A stretch of 64,000 bases of DNA from an uncultured bacterium (GTDB taxonomy: Bacteria > Bacteroidota > Ignavibacteria > Kapaibacteriales > UBA4661): positions 46,968 to 110,967 of the forward strand of contig CALCNX010000090.1 in the NCBI GenBank assembly GCA_937899715.1, written 5' to 3'. The position numbers and the translations under genes are program-made. Shown here piece after piece: positions 27,501-36,413 of this stretch. The notes beneath the pieces are model-generated. The model did no database searches and was not told the origin of the DNA. It saw nothing but the letters and a program-made list of their open reading frames with translations. The stretch's first letter is position 1, and every line of letters begins with the position of its first letter.

Positions 27501-28131
27501 ATCGGTATAAGAATCTATCGTTCTGTGAGGCAACCCACAGCCGCCCCGAAGCGTCGAGTGCAAACGATTGCTCATATGCGCGGAGCGGATAACGCCGGGC
27601 AACTTTCCCCGTGCGTCTGTCAAAACGAACGATTCCCGAATCAGCAGCGGCTAACCAAAAACGCCCTTTTCCGTCTTCAATGATGGAACGTATATTCTCA
27701 AAGCGCAAAGAACTTGAATCGCCCGCGCGAGCGCTGTACTGGGTAAACCTATCGTGTTCGCGGTCGAAGCGCACCAAACCGCCATTCGTTATTAAGACCC
27801 ACAGTACGTTTTCTTTATCTTCATACAATGCGTCCACGCGGTTTTTGGGAAGGGAAAAAGCATTGCCCGCCTCGTGGGCATAGCGGCGAAACGTGCCGTC
27901 GTAGCGATACAAGCCGTCGGAGGTGCCAATCCACATCACGCCTTTTTTATCCTGCAAAAAGCAGAGCGGCTCTACGTCGGGGTTGTATCCCTGTTCGCGT
28001 GTAAAGCGTTCCACAGGAAAGTCGTTGTAGCCCGGCTGCGCCCCAAGGGGCGAAAACGCCGCCACTATCGCACTGAGGGCGATAACAATGAAACGGCTCA
28101 ACACAAAGCGGTGGAAAAGCATTGGGAACAT
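24571..28131 (-). CDS. Two-component propeller sensor kinase, Reg_prop/Y_Y_Y/PAS/LytS-type histidine kinase
   Basis: A 1186-residue hybrid-type sensor. Signal peptide to about 31. Two seven-bladed-type propellers of Reg_prop repeats (GVMWIGTSDGLYRYD and similar) fill 35-740. A Y_Y_Y domain follows (about 750-820; YSWRLEGVDTGW, LAPGEYRLLVKV), then a membrane helix (about 833-852) and a PAS domain (about 885-990 including its C-terminal box). The His_kinase domain has phosphoacceptor His985 (HQLNPHFMFNVLNSI) and a HATPase with PLVENAIKYGME and GIGLDNLRKRL. The kinase class (LytS/YehU) normally pairs with LytTR regulators, and one is encoded next door in convergent orientation. The periplasmic propeller probably senses a polysaccharide or its partner protein. 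Ligand unknown. Confidence 0.92.
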   Translation of the reverse strand: MFPMLFHRFVLSRFIVIALSAIVAAFSPLGAQPGYNDFPVERFTREQGYNPDVEPLCFLQDKKGVMWIGTSDGLYRYDGTFRRYAHEAGNAFSLPKNRVDALYEDKENVLWVLITNGGLVRFDREHDRFTQYSARAGDSSSLRFENIRSIIEDGKGRFWLAAADSGIVRFDRRTGKVARRYPLRAYEQSFALDASGRLWVASQNDRFLYRYDERSDSFMRSPFELPFTASTLTGVGDTLWAATYAQKGVYAVNVREGRVVGEFLKEEEHIPGWIHCTAPDRVWVGGTDMGGSSALFTINPRIRVVRAYGKRPRQKTSISFKVNRVYEDRSGVVWVIDWGAVSNIRSDIGKHSPYKLRFKTYRNNSSDSNSLSGNYARALLADTNNNLWVYVQTAGLDGGVLNAIDRTSGTVRRYYPNPRKAGGLTQGLGALYQDTKGTLWVGANALQTFDPNRTAIGFRTFGSRPIPIHFPDSTLILSLSGDCKGNLWIGTMDAGLWYIPANPGKAGKYLPLRDSKTGMPYPFKHIYAVREDRFGALWIASLDGVARYDTANKTLRRYTSEAGNPLTIGDNFATSLLETRSGDVWVTTKGGGIARYDRERDVFKKMTVDNGLPHDNCYGILEDGAGLLWISSDNGLCSYNTKTGAIRRYDIEDGLQGNEFNRWSYFKSASGEMFFGGTGGVNSFFPDLLRDNPTPPLTAIMNVRDIGGDTIYSVAYRGEIELTHNQNNLSIEAAALEFTRPEQNLYSWRLEGVDTGWTDAKRERWITYTNLAPGEYRLLVKVANADGVWNAEPAMLLVRIHPAWWQTWWFRVFIGLAVVGALAAVLQVYRRRIARLQEQRAELILNIEERRRSERKFRALFDTSPLGMILWERSGQIIETNPAFEVITGYSAQDGVVQDFRALVSDSLYALIDYGLERRGAFGPLEHVFTRADGEKLSIVLSGIIIGEADIPTGVDNNRIWSVMEDVTERKRATDAMLRHQLNPHFMFNVLNSINSLLSENPRNAKRMILEFSLLLRHTLDAGSQLTIPLGEEIEAVEHYLDIEKLRFEEQLEASVSAEPKALDFNVPVFLIQPLVENAIKYGMESSESALRVEVSATLETVESGAEWLRVEVRNTGHWIAETQDGEEEKNTVADLVKQNSTGIGLDNLRKRLSQLYAEGQTMEIVEAGGMVTVLIRIATRELERK

Positions 28132-28292
28132 ATTTGCTGTGAGTAACTAGTCAGGTCTTCCTGCCCTACACTTTCCCAAGCGGACGGGAATCAAGTACGC
28201 AAATCTACATCTTTATAGCTCATTGGCAAATCTTATCCAATTTTTAGCCTACGCTAAAAATTGTAAAAAACTTGACTTTTTGACCACTTTTT

Positions 28293-28324
28293 ACCGCTTA
28301 TCCATCCTAATAACCGCTTATCCA
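28293..28324. promoter_or_regulatory. Pair of direct repeats ACCGCTTATCCA, 20 bases apart
   Basis: Identical 12-base copies at 28293-28304 and 28313-28324 place the two sites on the same DNA face, two turns apart. LytTR-family regulators bind exactly this kind of spaced direct repeat, and the copies resemble ACCGTT-type half sites. They sit between the divergent LytS-type kinase gene and the HicB-like gene. A LytTR regulator is encoded at 23714. The link is inferred. Confidence 0.5.
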
Positions 28325-28365
28325 AAATTTCTCGGTTTCTTTTTACTCACGCCCTACTTTTGTTC

Positions 28366-28686
28366 ATGCAACCTTACATTATTATCATAAAGCCGTACCG
28401 ACTTTCGGGCAAAAGAATTTACGGGGCATTCGTCCCCGATATTCCGGGATGTACCGTTACGGGCACAACGCTGGAGCAAACGCTGGAGCTTATTCGCTCC
28501 TCCCTGCGTACTGCCTTGGTTGGTATGATGGAAGCGGGCGAGGATATTCCCCGCCCGACGGAATTCGCCAAATGGGAGCAAGACTATCGGGAATCGGTCG
28601 AGGCGCTAGAGCCGGAAGATATTCTCGTGGCGCTGGTTGGGGCTGACATAGCATCAATACAAGCATTGATGAATGAGGCGAGCTAA
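28366..28686 (+). CDS. HicB-like antitoxin-family protein (orphan)
   Basis: A 106-residue protein from the ATG at 28366 (a TTG six bases earlier is less likely). The N-terminal HicB-type partially degraded RNase-H fold shows IIIKPYRLSGKRIYGAFVPD, IPGCTVTGTTLEQTLELIRS and LVGMMEAGEDIPRPTE. HicB proteins usually neutralise the HicA mRNA-cleaving toxin and often carry a C-terminal DNA-binding domain. Here the C-terminal 30 residues are acidic with no clear HTH, and no HicA gene lies beside it. It may be a solitary relative with another role. It is 51 bases upstream of the giant T9SS protein gene. Confidence 0.7.
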   Translation: MQPYIIIIKPYRLSGKRIYGAFVPDIPGCTVTGTTLEQTLELIRSSLRTALVGMMEAGEDIPRPTEFAKWEQDYRESVEALEPEDILVALVGADIASIQALMNEAS

Positions 28687-28737
28687 AACTTTCAAACGAT
28701 ACTATCAATACACTTTTACCTTTATCCAAACAATACC

Positions 28738-31700
28738 ATGACATTCGATTTCCCTTCTCACCGTGCCTCACGCTTGAATTGCGGTTATTCTCGCGGCGGT
28801 TTTCTTTCGAGAATGTTTGTGGCACTTCTATTGGTTGCGCTCATGGCTCTTTTTGTGGGGCGGGCAAAAGCGCAACCGACTGTCACGGGCTATAACCCAA
28901 CGCAAAATCAAAAAAGCGCACCCGTGAGCAGCCCGATAAGTCTGACGTTTTCAATGCCCATGAACGCAGGCACGGCTTCCAACACAGTCTTCAAGACGTT
29001 TGGCGGCTATCGGGGGTACTTGTCGGGTACAGGAACATACTCCGGCAGCGGCACGCCGACGATTACCTACACGCCCGCCGCACAATACAAACCGGGCGAA
29101 AAAATTTCCACAACAATTACAAGCGCCGCCCAAAGCACGGGAGCCGTTCCCATTGCTAAGCCTTATGTTTATGAGTTTACTGCAAAAGCGGGCGTGGGTC
29201 CGGCGACGTTCTATTCAGCTCCTGCGCTGCCGGGTGCAGGTGCGAATACATGGTCTGTTTGTATGGGTGATTTTAATGGAGACGGCGCTCTCGACCTTGC
29301 CTCCGGAAATGGTTCCTCGAACAATATTAGCGTTTACATCAATACCAACACAGGCTCATTTGCAGCGCCGACGACGGTGGGAGCGGGGGGAAACGGTGCG
29401 CAGACGGTGATTGCCCGAGATTTTAACGGCGACGGCAAACTTGATATTGCTGTTACAAACTATACCAACAATAAACTTGGCATTCTTATTGGAAACGGCA
29501 TGGGCGGATTTGCACCGGTAGTCAGCTACACAACGACAGGAGGGGGCGCTGCCGGCTTGGATGCCGGAGACATTGACGGCGATGGTGACCTTGATCTTGT
29601 TGTGATGGGTCAATCTACAGGAGCGGATATCTTTTTTAATAACGGTTCCGGCGTGTTTTCCGGTCCCACGTTTTATTCCGTTTCGGCAAATGCCACGGGC
29701 GTAGTATTTGGCGATTTCGATAATGACGGCGACCTCGACTTTGCGGTGGCAGATTTGATAGGAAACAATGTCAGCATTCGTTTCAATACAGGCTTCGGAA
29801 CATTCGGCGCTGCCACGACATATCCGGCAACGGCGGCGGCAGCGATTGTTACGGGCGATTTCGACGGCGATGGCGACCTTGATCTTGCCGTAACAAATTG
29901 GGGGGGACCAAATCTCAGTGTTCTTATCAATATCGGCGTAGGAAGCGGAACGTTTGCCGCAGCCGTACCGTATTTCGCCGCTGGATCGAATGTTCTCTCA
30001 GCGGGAGACGTGGACGGCGACGGTGATTTGGATCTGATTACCCCCAACATCTCCGCTGCGGGAACGGTAAACGTGTTATTAAATTCGGGAACGGGAACCT
30101 TTGGTGCGCCATCATCCTATACCGCAGGCAACAACCCTCAACAGGCAGTTGTTGGCGATATTGACGGTGACGGCGATCTTGATATTGCAGCGGCAAACAT
30201 CACCTCCAACAATCTCACCCTTCTCTACAATATGTCCCCTCCGACGGCATATTACTACCGTTCCGGCAATGCCGCCCTGCCTGCAAGCTGGTGCTCAAGT
30301 CCTGTGGGCGGTATTCCCGCTACGACCTTTTCTACGCCCGGGCTGGACTTTATCGTCATGGGCGGCTCTTCTGCCGTAACGACGACAACGGCAACGGCGA
30401 CCAGTGCGCTGACCATTCCGGCTGGCATCAATTTCAGAATACAAGCACCGTCCGTCCTTGCGATGAATAGTGGTTTTTCGCTGACTAATTCAGGTAGCAT
30501 CATCGTCGAAGGTAGCGCACGTAGCGGCGGCACACTGCTTTTTAACGCACCGCCAAACTTCGCTGGTACTGTGCCGACGTATCAAAGCGGTTCTACGCTG
30601 CAGTATGCCGGAACAGGCAATATCAGCACTGCTGTGGAATTGCCCGCAACCATGCCCGGAAACCTACGCGCAAGCAATATCGGGACACTTACCGTATCTC
30701 CAGCAGGCAACCCCGTTATCGCGGGAAACGTAACGATTGACCAAGCAAGCACCTTACAACTTAATGCCGGAACGGTTACCACATTCAACGGCGCATTAAA
30801 TCTAAACGGAACACTGGCGCATTACGCTTCGGGAGGTCTGAGAGGACTGCTTTTGAATGGGGCGCTTGCGCTCAATGGCGTTATCAAACAATCAGGGGCA
30901 TCCAATTCGGCGGTAACGATAGGCGGCACGGGTACAGTGACAGGAACACTTCGCTCGCTGGACAATACATGGAAAAGTACGCTTACTCTAAATCGCCCCG
31001 GCACACGGCTCCGACTGGGCGGACCGCTTCTGATGAATCCTGCTACGCCGCAACTCATCAACCTCACTGCCGATAGCTGTATTATCCAAACCGATAGCGT
31101 TAATATTCTGACTTTATCGGCAGCAAATGCTGATATTACCAATGCTGCTACTTCCTACATCGAAGGTCCTCTTCAGCGCTACGTTGCGCCCAATTCTGTC
31201 GGGACAACAACAGCGTTTCCCATCGGCAAAAATGGTCAGGCACTCCATGCTATACTGCAAAATCTCAATAGCGGCGGAAACTCGCCCCTGCTCCGTGCAG
31301 AAGCATTCACGGGCGCTACGGGCGGCAGAGCAGACAGCGCAACAGTCGGTTCATTAGACCCTTCTCAGTATTGGAATATCAATTTGCTTTCGGGCGATGT
31401 CGTTTCTACCAATGTCCGGCTTTCTCGTATGCAGTCCATTCCCGCAGGAACTATCATTGCAAAATCTCCCGCGCAAACAGGAGTCTTTGCGCGGCTTGCG
31501 GGTGGTACGATAGCGCAATCAGGAGTTTTTTCGACCATTACCGCCGGTACATTTTCCAGCTTTTCTACGTTTGCTCTTGGTACGCCTTATATTCCACCGC
31601 CATTTGTGCCAAGTATCACGGGCTTTTCACCACTCCAAACCACAAACGGCACGAGCATTGTTCTTCGCGGGACAAATTTTATGAATGTGCAGCGCGTCAG

Positions 31701-34700
31701 TATTGGCGGCGTTGCGGTGCAATCGTTTACGGTTGATTCCACTAATCAAGTAACCATCACCATTCCGAACGGTCTCGCTTCGGGCGCTATCACAATTCAG
31801 ACCGCTCTGGGAACAGCCACAAGCGCCTCCCCGCTTACGATTGTCGGCGCTCCGACCGTTACAAACGTTTCGCCTGCTTTAGTTGGCGCAGGCACTCAGG
31901 TCATTATCACCGGAACAAACTTTATTCCTGCGCCTGCGGGTAATGTATCCGGTGCAATCCCTGTATCGGTGAGGATTGGAGGCATTACGGCTTCAAGCGT
32001 CAGCGTCCTTTCGCCGACACAAATTATTGCCACGTTTCCGCTTGGCGCTGGCGGGCAGACGCTTTCGGGGCAGCCCGTTGTACAGGCGTGGGGCGGCTCC
32101 GGAGTAGCCACGCAAGCGCTCATCATTATTCCACCCCCTATTGTGAGTGGGTTTTCGCCCACCACACTGGCAAGCGGCGATTTGCTCACGGTAACGGGTG
32201 CAAACTTCGTCCAACCAATGACCGTGAGAATCGGCAATCTCGTATTGAATGTTACCGTCAATTCCCCAACTCGCGCAACGATTGTACTTCCTCAAGGGCA
32301 GACAATATCACAATCCGCACCGCTAACGGTTAGCACTCCGGGCGGCACTGCCACAACAGGAACGGTAAGCATTATCGGGCAGCCCGTCATTTCGAGCCAA
32401 AGCCCGCTTGCTGCCTTGCCGGGCGAACCGATAACGATAAGTGGTATGAATTTGACGACCGTGCAAAACGTTTTTTTCGGCACAACCCCATCAAGTTTCC
32501 GCACAGATTCTTTGGGGCGTATCATTGCTATTGTTCCGGCAAATTTACCGCCAAATATACCACTTTCGCTCACCGTGCAAACCCTCGGCGGCACTGCCAC
32601 AGCACCGCAAGCGTTTACGCCGCGCCCGGTGCAAGGTATTGTTATTACAAGTGTTTCGCCTCTTGTGGCGGATGAAGGCGCAAACATAGATATTTCAGGG
32701 ATAAACTTCCCCACGAGTGCAACAGTAAGCGGCATGGCGAGCAGTACAACCTTCACTATCACGATTGGTGGAATCGCCGTAACGCAAGCATTTGTGCGCT
32801 CTTCCACGTCGCTCACCGTAACGCTTCCGGCAGGTTTACTACCGATTACTAGCCTCTCATCCTCGGCAACCGTTGTCATTACTACGCCGGAAGGGGCTGC
32901 CGTTTCTGCCGTTCCGCTTACCGTACGCGCTCTGAACTCGCCTTGGCTCACGAGCATTTCCGATGTGAGCGGCGGAACAAATTCGACACTCACTCTCATT
33001 GGAGCAAATTTCGGTATAGCGCCGCGTGGCGGTGTGCTGGGTGTGTTTGTGGGCGGTGTGCCTGTGAGCGGTTTTCGCGTTGTTTCTCCCACACAGATAG
33101 TGATAGAGCCGCTTGGAACGGTTACGTCAGGGACAGTGACGGTCCTGACAAGCGCAGGAACGCTCACGCTGACACAAAACGGGATGTCTATAGGTTTACC
33201 TGTGCAGTTCCGTTTTGTTCCGACCTTGCAGCCGTATATGCCCGTGCAAGCATCGGATTCACTCGCGCTGGCAGCGCTCTTTCAAGCCACAGGCGGCAGC
33301 GCATGGCTTGACGGGACAAATTGGCTCACCGAAGCCGTTTCGTCATGGCATGGGGTAGTGATAGATTCGGGGCGTGTGGTAGAAATCAGGCTTGCCGCCA
33401 ATAATCTGCGCGGTGTGCTACCCGTGAATGAACTCAGCCAACTGACAGGGCTAAAGGTATTGGATATTGGGGATAATGCCCTCACAGGTGATATATCCTC
33501 GCTTTTGGGAACGCTGCGCAATCTGAGAACGCTGCGCCTCAGTAATAATGCGCTCACGGGGAGTTTAGACGGACTTTGCTCTATGCCGTATTTGCGTGAA
33601 TTGGATATTGCCGGATGTGGTTTTACGGGCAGTATAGCAGTCTTTTGCTGTTTGAACCGCGTAGAGCGTTTGAATATCAGTCGGAATCAATTTACAGGTA
33701 CAATTCCTTCGTGTTTTGGCGACAATCGGAATCTCTCGGTCTTTGACGCAAGCAATAATCAGCTTTCCGGCACCATCCCCGTTTCACTTGGTAATGCAGA
33801 ATCATTGCAGACACTCAATCTGAGCAATAACAGGCTTTCGGGCGTAATTCCCAGTGAATTTGGTGCGCTTGAATCGCCCGGAAAGCAAGTTGCGAGGGTA
33901 TCGGCGCTCAGGAGTTTGCAGCGCCTTGACTTGTCTCGGAACAGCTTTTCGGGAGCAGTTCCCCCTACATTGGGAAATCTAACGAATCTTCGGGAATTGC
34001 GTTTGGGCAGCAACGAGCTTTCCGGCATTCTTCCCGAGCAGATGATTCAATTACAGCGTTTATCGGTACTGGATGCAAGCAACAATCGGCTTTCCGACGC
34101 TCCGTCCTTCAAAGAAATTTCTCGTTTGGATTCGCTCCGTTTGGATGGCAACGCAATGAGTTTTCGTGTGCTGGAGCAGCAAATCGGTGTACGGAATTTC
34201 CGCTATGCACCGCAGCAAATCACTCCTCCCGCACTTTCAGATACGACTGTGCTTTCTGATACGCCGCTGACGCTTCATGCTTGGATTGCCGGCGCAAACA
34301 ATCGTTATCGGTGGCGTAAAAACGATGTTGCGATGACTTCGCCGACGATGAAAGATTCACTGGGGTTTGCGGCGTTTGGGACGGCAGATTCAGGCAGGTA
34401 TTCGTGTGAAATAACCAATACGACGTTGCCGTTGCTTGTTGTGACAACAGCTTCAGCACTCGTTCGAGCGGTTACGCCGACAACAGTGCCGGATTCGGTT
34501 GTTCTCATCGCGCCGGTGAAAGGCGAAACGGAAGTGCCGACCTTGCCGACGCTTCAATGGACAGCCTTGGCGGGCGCAGCACAATATCGCATTGAGTTTT
34601 CGCAGAATGCAAATTTTTCGCCCTTACTCACCAGTCTGGCAATAGTACAGAGTTTACAGGCACTTGCCTCCGGCGTAATGGAGATAGATACACGAGGGCT

Positions 34701-36162
34701 GAACGGTTTTCCGCTTGGGTCTGAAACCCATTATTTCTGGCGTGTTCGGGCAGAAAACTCGCGTGGAAGCGGTCAGTGGACAGTGGGTGATTTTTCGACC
34801 GGTACAAATAATACCCTGTCGGCACAGCGAGTGGATTTCGGTAAAATTCCACGTGGCGATACTGTTTTCGCCACATTGAACCTACGGAATCAGTCTTCTC
34901 AATCCGTGCGTATAGACAATCTTATCACCGCCGACAATACAGCATTTACCATAAGCATCCCACAGAACAGCACCATTCCGGCAGAATCATCCGTAAGCCT
35001 CCGTGTGCGCTTTATCCCGACGACGCTTGATGCGGTGAATGCAGGAATAACGGTGCGATTTGTAACCGAAGGCTCGACGGCAATGCAAACACAGACGATT
35101 TCGGCACGACTTTTTGGCAGAGGAGGTGCATTGAAACTGATTACTCCGGCGATAGATACAAGCGTTATCGGCACAACGAAGTTGCTTGCAGTGCAAGTGG
35201 TGAATGTGGGCAACCGCGAAGTGGATTTGGTACGAGTAGATTTACGACGCGGGGCGCGTGAATACAGCTTCCGTGCAAGTGTGGACGGGCAAATGCCGGT
35301 GGGAGCGGGTGACACGGCATCTGTCTTGCTCAAGTTCGTTGCAGAACGCATTGGTACTGCTTCGTCGGAGTCAATTTATTGCCAAGCAAATATTGACACG
35401 GTGAGTACACCTCTTGTGCAATATGGTAGATTACGGCTGCCAAGCGATGTGACGGCAGGAATAGGTATTCGGGCGCTTCCGCCTGTGGCTGCGCCGGGTG
35501 CGCTTGTCATGGTAGAACTTTTTCTTACTGAGATGACTCCCGGCGACCGCGACAAACTCTTGCGTTTTGGAGTCCCCGCATTCAGAGCATCAGTTCGGAT
35601 GAATCGTCAAGCGCTCGTACCCGATGCTTCGGGAGCAGCACTCATGCGGGCTGTACGCAACACCGTCCCAAGGAATACGATGCAGAGTTATACTGTCCCG
35701 ACGACGTATTGGAACGGGCGCGATTCGGTGCTTCTCCGTGTGCCGTGCAGAGTAGTTGCGGGCAGCACCGATGCCACAGCACTTGTGCTGGAACAACTCC
35801 AATGGGGAGACGGCACGCTGCAAATAACAAATGTGATGGAGGGAAAATTTTCATCAACCATCTCTCAGGCAGGTGGCAAACGGCTGATTTCGAGCGGAAC
35901 AAGCACGGCACTTGCACTATCACCCAATCCGGCAAACGATGTGTTGGAGGTGCGATATACACTTGCGAAAAGCAGTATGGTCGTGCTAACATTGCTGGAT
36001 GTACGAGGGCAACAGGTGGGGTCAATCCTTACCGAGGTGCAGCCGAAAGGCTCGCATATCCTGCCTGTGCGTGTAGAACGGTTTGCCAGTGGAACCTATA
36101 CCTTGCGACTGAGTATTGACGCAGAGGAAATATCCACGCAACAGGTACAGATTGTGCGATAA
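28738..36162 (+). CDS. Giant multidomain secreted protein with VCBS, IPT/TIG, LRR and T9SS sorting domains
   Basis: A 2474-residue surface protein. Signal peptide to about 45 (VGRAKAQ). A bacterial Ig-like (SbsA-type) domain is at about 47-150. About 165-500 holds seven FG-GAP/VCBS repeats with calcium-type DxDxDG loops (GDFNGDGALDLA, GDIDGDGDLDLV and so on). A G/T/A-rich beta region follows (500-950), then about eight IPT/TIG domains (960-1490; SITGFSPLQTTNGTSIVLRG) and a leucine-rich repeat block (about 1510-1820; LSGTIPVSLGNAESLQTLNLS). Next come Ig-like and FnIII-like modules, a choice-of-anchor D region (VDFGKIPRGDTVFATLNL) and a C-terminal T9SS type-A domain (ALSPNPANDVLEVRYTL to VQIVR). 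Likely a cell-surface adhesin or matrix protein. A hairpin terminator follows. Confidence 0.88.
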   Translation: MTFDFPSHRASRLNCGYSRGGFLSRMFVALLLVALMALFVGRAKAQPTVTGYNPTQNQKSAPVSSPISLTFSMPMNAGTASNTVFKTFGGYRGYLSGTGTYSGSGTPTITYTPAAQYKPGEKISTTITSAAQSTGAVPIAKPYVYEFTAKAGVGPATFYSAPALPGAGANTWSVCMGDFNGDGALDLASGNGSSNNISVYINTNTGSFAAPTTVGAGGNGAQTVIARDFNGDGKLDIAVTNYTNNKLGILIGNGMGGFAPVVSYTTTGGGAAGLDAGDIDGDGDLDLVVMGQSTGADIFFNNGSGVFSGPTFYSVSANATGVVFGDFDNDGDLDFAVADLIGNNVSIRFNTGFGTFGAATTYPATAAAAIVTGDFDGDGDLDLAVTNWGGPNLSVLINIGVGSGTFAAAVPYFAAGSNVLSAGDVDGDGDLDLITPNISAAGTVNVLLNSGTGTFGAPSSYTAGNNPQQAVVGDIDGDGDLDIAAANITSNNLTLLYNMSPPTAYYYRSGNAALPASWCSSPVGGIPATTFSTPGLDFIVMGGSSAVTTTTATATSALTIPAGINFRIQAPSVLAMNSGFSLTNSGSIIVEGSARSGGTLLFNAPPNFAGTVPTYQSGSTLQYAGTGNISTAVELPATMPGNLRASNIGTLTVSPAGNPVIAGNVTIDQASTLQLNAGTVTTFNGALNLNGTLAHYASGGLRGLLLNGALALNGVIKQSGASNSAVTIGGTGTVTGTLRSLDNTWKSTLTLNRPGTRLRLGGPLLMNPATPQLINLTADSCIIQTDSVNILTLSAANADITNAATSYIEGPLQRYVAPNSVGTTTAFPIGKNGQALHAILQNLNSGGNSPLLRAEAFTGATGGRADSATVGSLDPSQYWNINLLSGDVVSTNVRLSRMQSIPAGTIIAKSPAQTGVFARLAGGTIAQSGVFSTITAGTFSSFSTFALGTPYIPPPFVPSITGFSPLQTTNGTSIVLRGTNFMNVQRVSIGGVAVQSFTVDSTNQVTITIPNGLASGAITIQTALGTATSASPLTIVGAPTVTNVSPALVGAGTQVIITGTNFIPAPAGNVSGAIPVSVRIGGITASSVSVLSPTQIIATFPLGAGGQTLSGQPVVQAWGGSGVATQALIIIPPPIVSGFSPTTLASGDLLTVTGANFVQPMTVRIGNLVLNVTVNSPTRATIVLPQGQTISQSAPLTVSTPGGTATTGTVSIIGQPVISSQSPLAALPGEPITISGMNLTTVQNVFFGTTPSSFRTDSLGRIIAIVPANLPPNIPLSLTVQTLGGTATAPQAFTPRPVQGIVITSVSPLVADEGANIDISGINFPTSATVSGMASSTTFTITIGGIAVTQAFVRSSTSLTVTLPAGLLPITSLSSSATVVITTPEGAAVSAVPLTVRALNSPWLTSISDVSGGTNSTLTLIGANFGIAPRGGVLGVFVGGVPVSGFRVVSPTQIVIEPLGTVTSGTVTVLTSAGTLTLTQNGMSIGLPVQFRFVPTLQPYMPVQASDSLALAALFQATGGSAWLDGTNWLTEAVSSWHGVVIDSGRVVEIRLAANNLRGVLPVNELSQLTGLKVLDIGDNALTGDISSLLGTLRNLRTLRLSNNALTGSLDGLCSMPYLRELDIAGCGFTGSIAVFCCLNRVERLNISRNQFTGTIPSCFGDNRNLSVFDASNNQLSGTIPVSLGNAESLQTLNLSNNRLSGVIPSEFGALESPGKQVARVSALRSLQRLDLSRNSFSGAVPPTLGNLTNLRELRLGSNELSGILPEQMIQLQRLSVLDASNNRLSDAPSFKEISRLDSLRLDGNAMSFRVLEQQIGVRNFRYAPQQITPPALSDTTVLSDTPLTLHAWIAGANNRYRWRKNDVAMTSPTMKDSLGFAAFGTADSGRYSCEITNTTLPLLVVTTASALVRAVTPTTVPDSVVLIAPVKGETEVPTLPTLQWTALAGAAQYRIEFSQNANFSPLLTSLAIVQSLQALASGVMEIDTRGLNGFPLGSETHYFWRVRAENSRGSGQWTVGDFSTGTNNTLSAQRVDFGKIPRGDTVFATLNLRNQSSQSVRIDNLITADNTAFTISIPQNSTIPAESSVSLRVRFIPTTLDAVNAGITVRFVTEGSTAMQTQTISARLFGRGGALKLITPAIDTSVIGTTKLLAVQVVNVGNREVDLVRVDLRRGAREYSFRASVDGQMPVGAGDTASVLLKFVAERIGTASSESIYCQANIDTVSTPLVQYGRLRLPSDVTAGIGIRALPPVAAPGALVMVELFLTEMTPGDRDKLLRFGVPAFRASVRMNRQALVPDASGAALMRAVRNTVPRNTMQSYTVPTTYWNGRDSVLLRVPCRVVAGSTDATALVLEQLQWGDGTLQITNVMEGKFSSTISQAGGKRLISSGTSTALALSPNPANDVLEVRYTLAKSSMVVLTLLDVRGQQVGSILTEVQPKGSHILPVRVERFASGTYTLRLSIDAEEISTQQVQIVR

Positions 36163-36203
36163 CCGATATGCGGTAGCCCCTTTGTTTTTTACCATTTCAG
36201 CCA

Positions 36204-36248
36204 AAACCCGTTTGTGATGCAAATACTGCCTCAAACGGGTTTGCTTTT
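36204..36248 (+). terminator. Hairpin terminator after the giant T9SS gene
   Basis: An 11-bp perfect stem, AAACCCGTTTG (36204-36214) with CAAACGGGTTT (36232-36242), a 17-base loop and a short GCTTTT tail. It begins 41 bases after the stop codon at 36162. Confidence 0.65.
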
Positions 36249-36340
36249 GGTATCAATATAAACGTATTTATCAGTATATTTGGGCAGATAAATGTGCCAA
36301 GGGAATTTTCCAGCTCTATCAGCAAACAATTTGCCAATTA

Positions 36341-36413
36341 CGGACAATTATCTACAAAGATACAAGAACGGGCAGGAAGTAATCTAACGTTTGTAGTAAA
36401 AGCCTAATCTATG
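36341..36413 (+). pseudogene. Relic copy of the porD 3' end and porD-lytTR spacer
   Basis: Translates as RTIIYKDTRTGRK followed by TAA; PorD ends RTIIYEDTRTGRK at 23644-23685. The next 28 bases and the following ATG also match the porD-lytTR spacer at equal length. By hand count about 58 of 73 bases agree. The duplicate ends at the start codon of the cyclase gene (36411). Confidence 0.75.

Noticed and set aside
29260..30230. Regularly spaced nucleotide repeats that could suggest a repeat array
   Set aside because: They are the coding copies of DxDxDG VCBS loops inside one long gene, with varied codons, not a CRISPR array.
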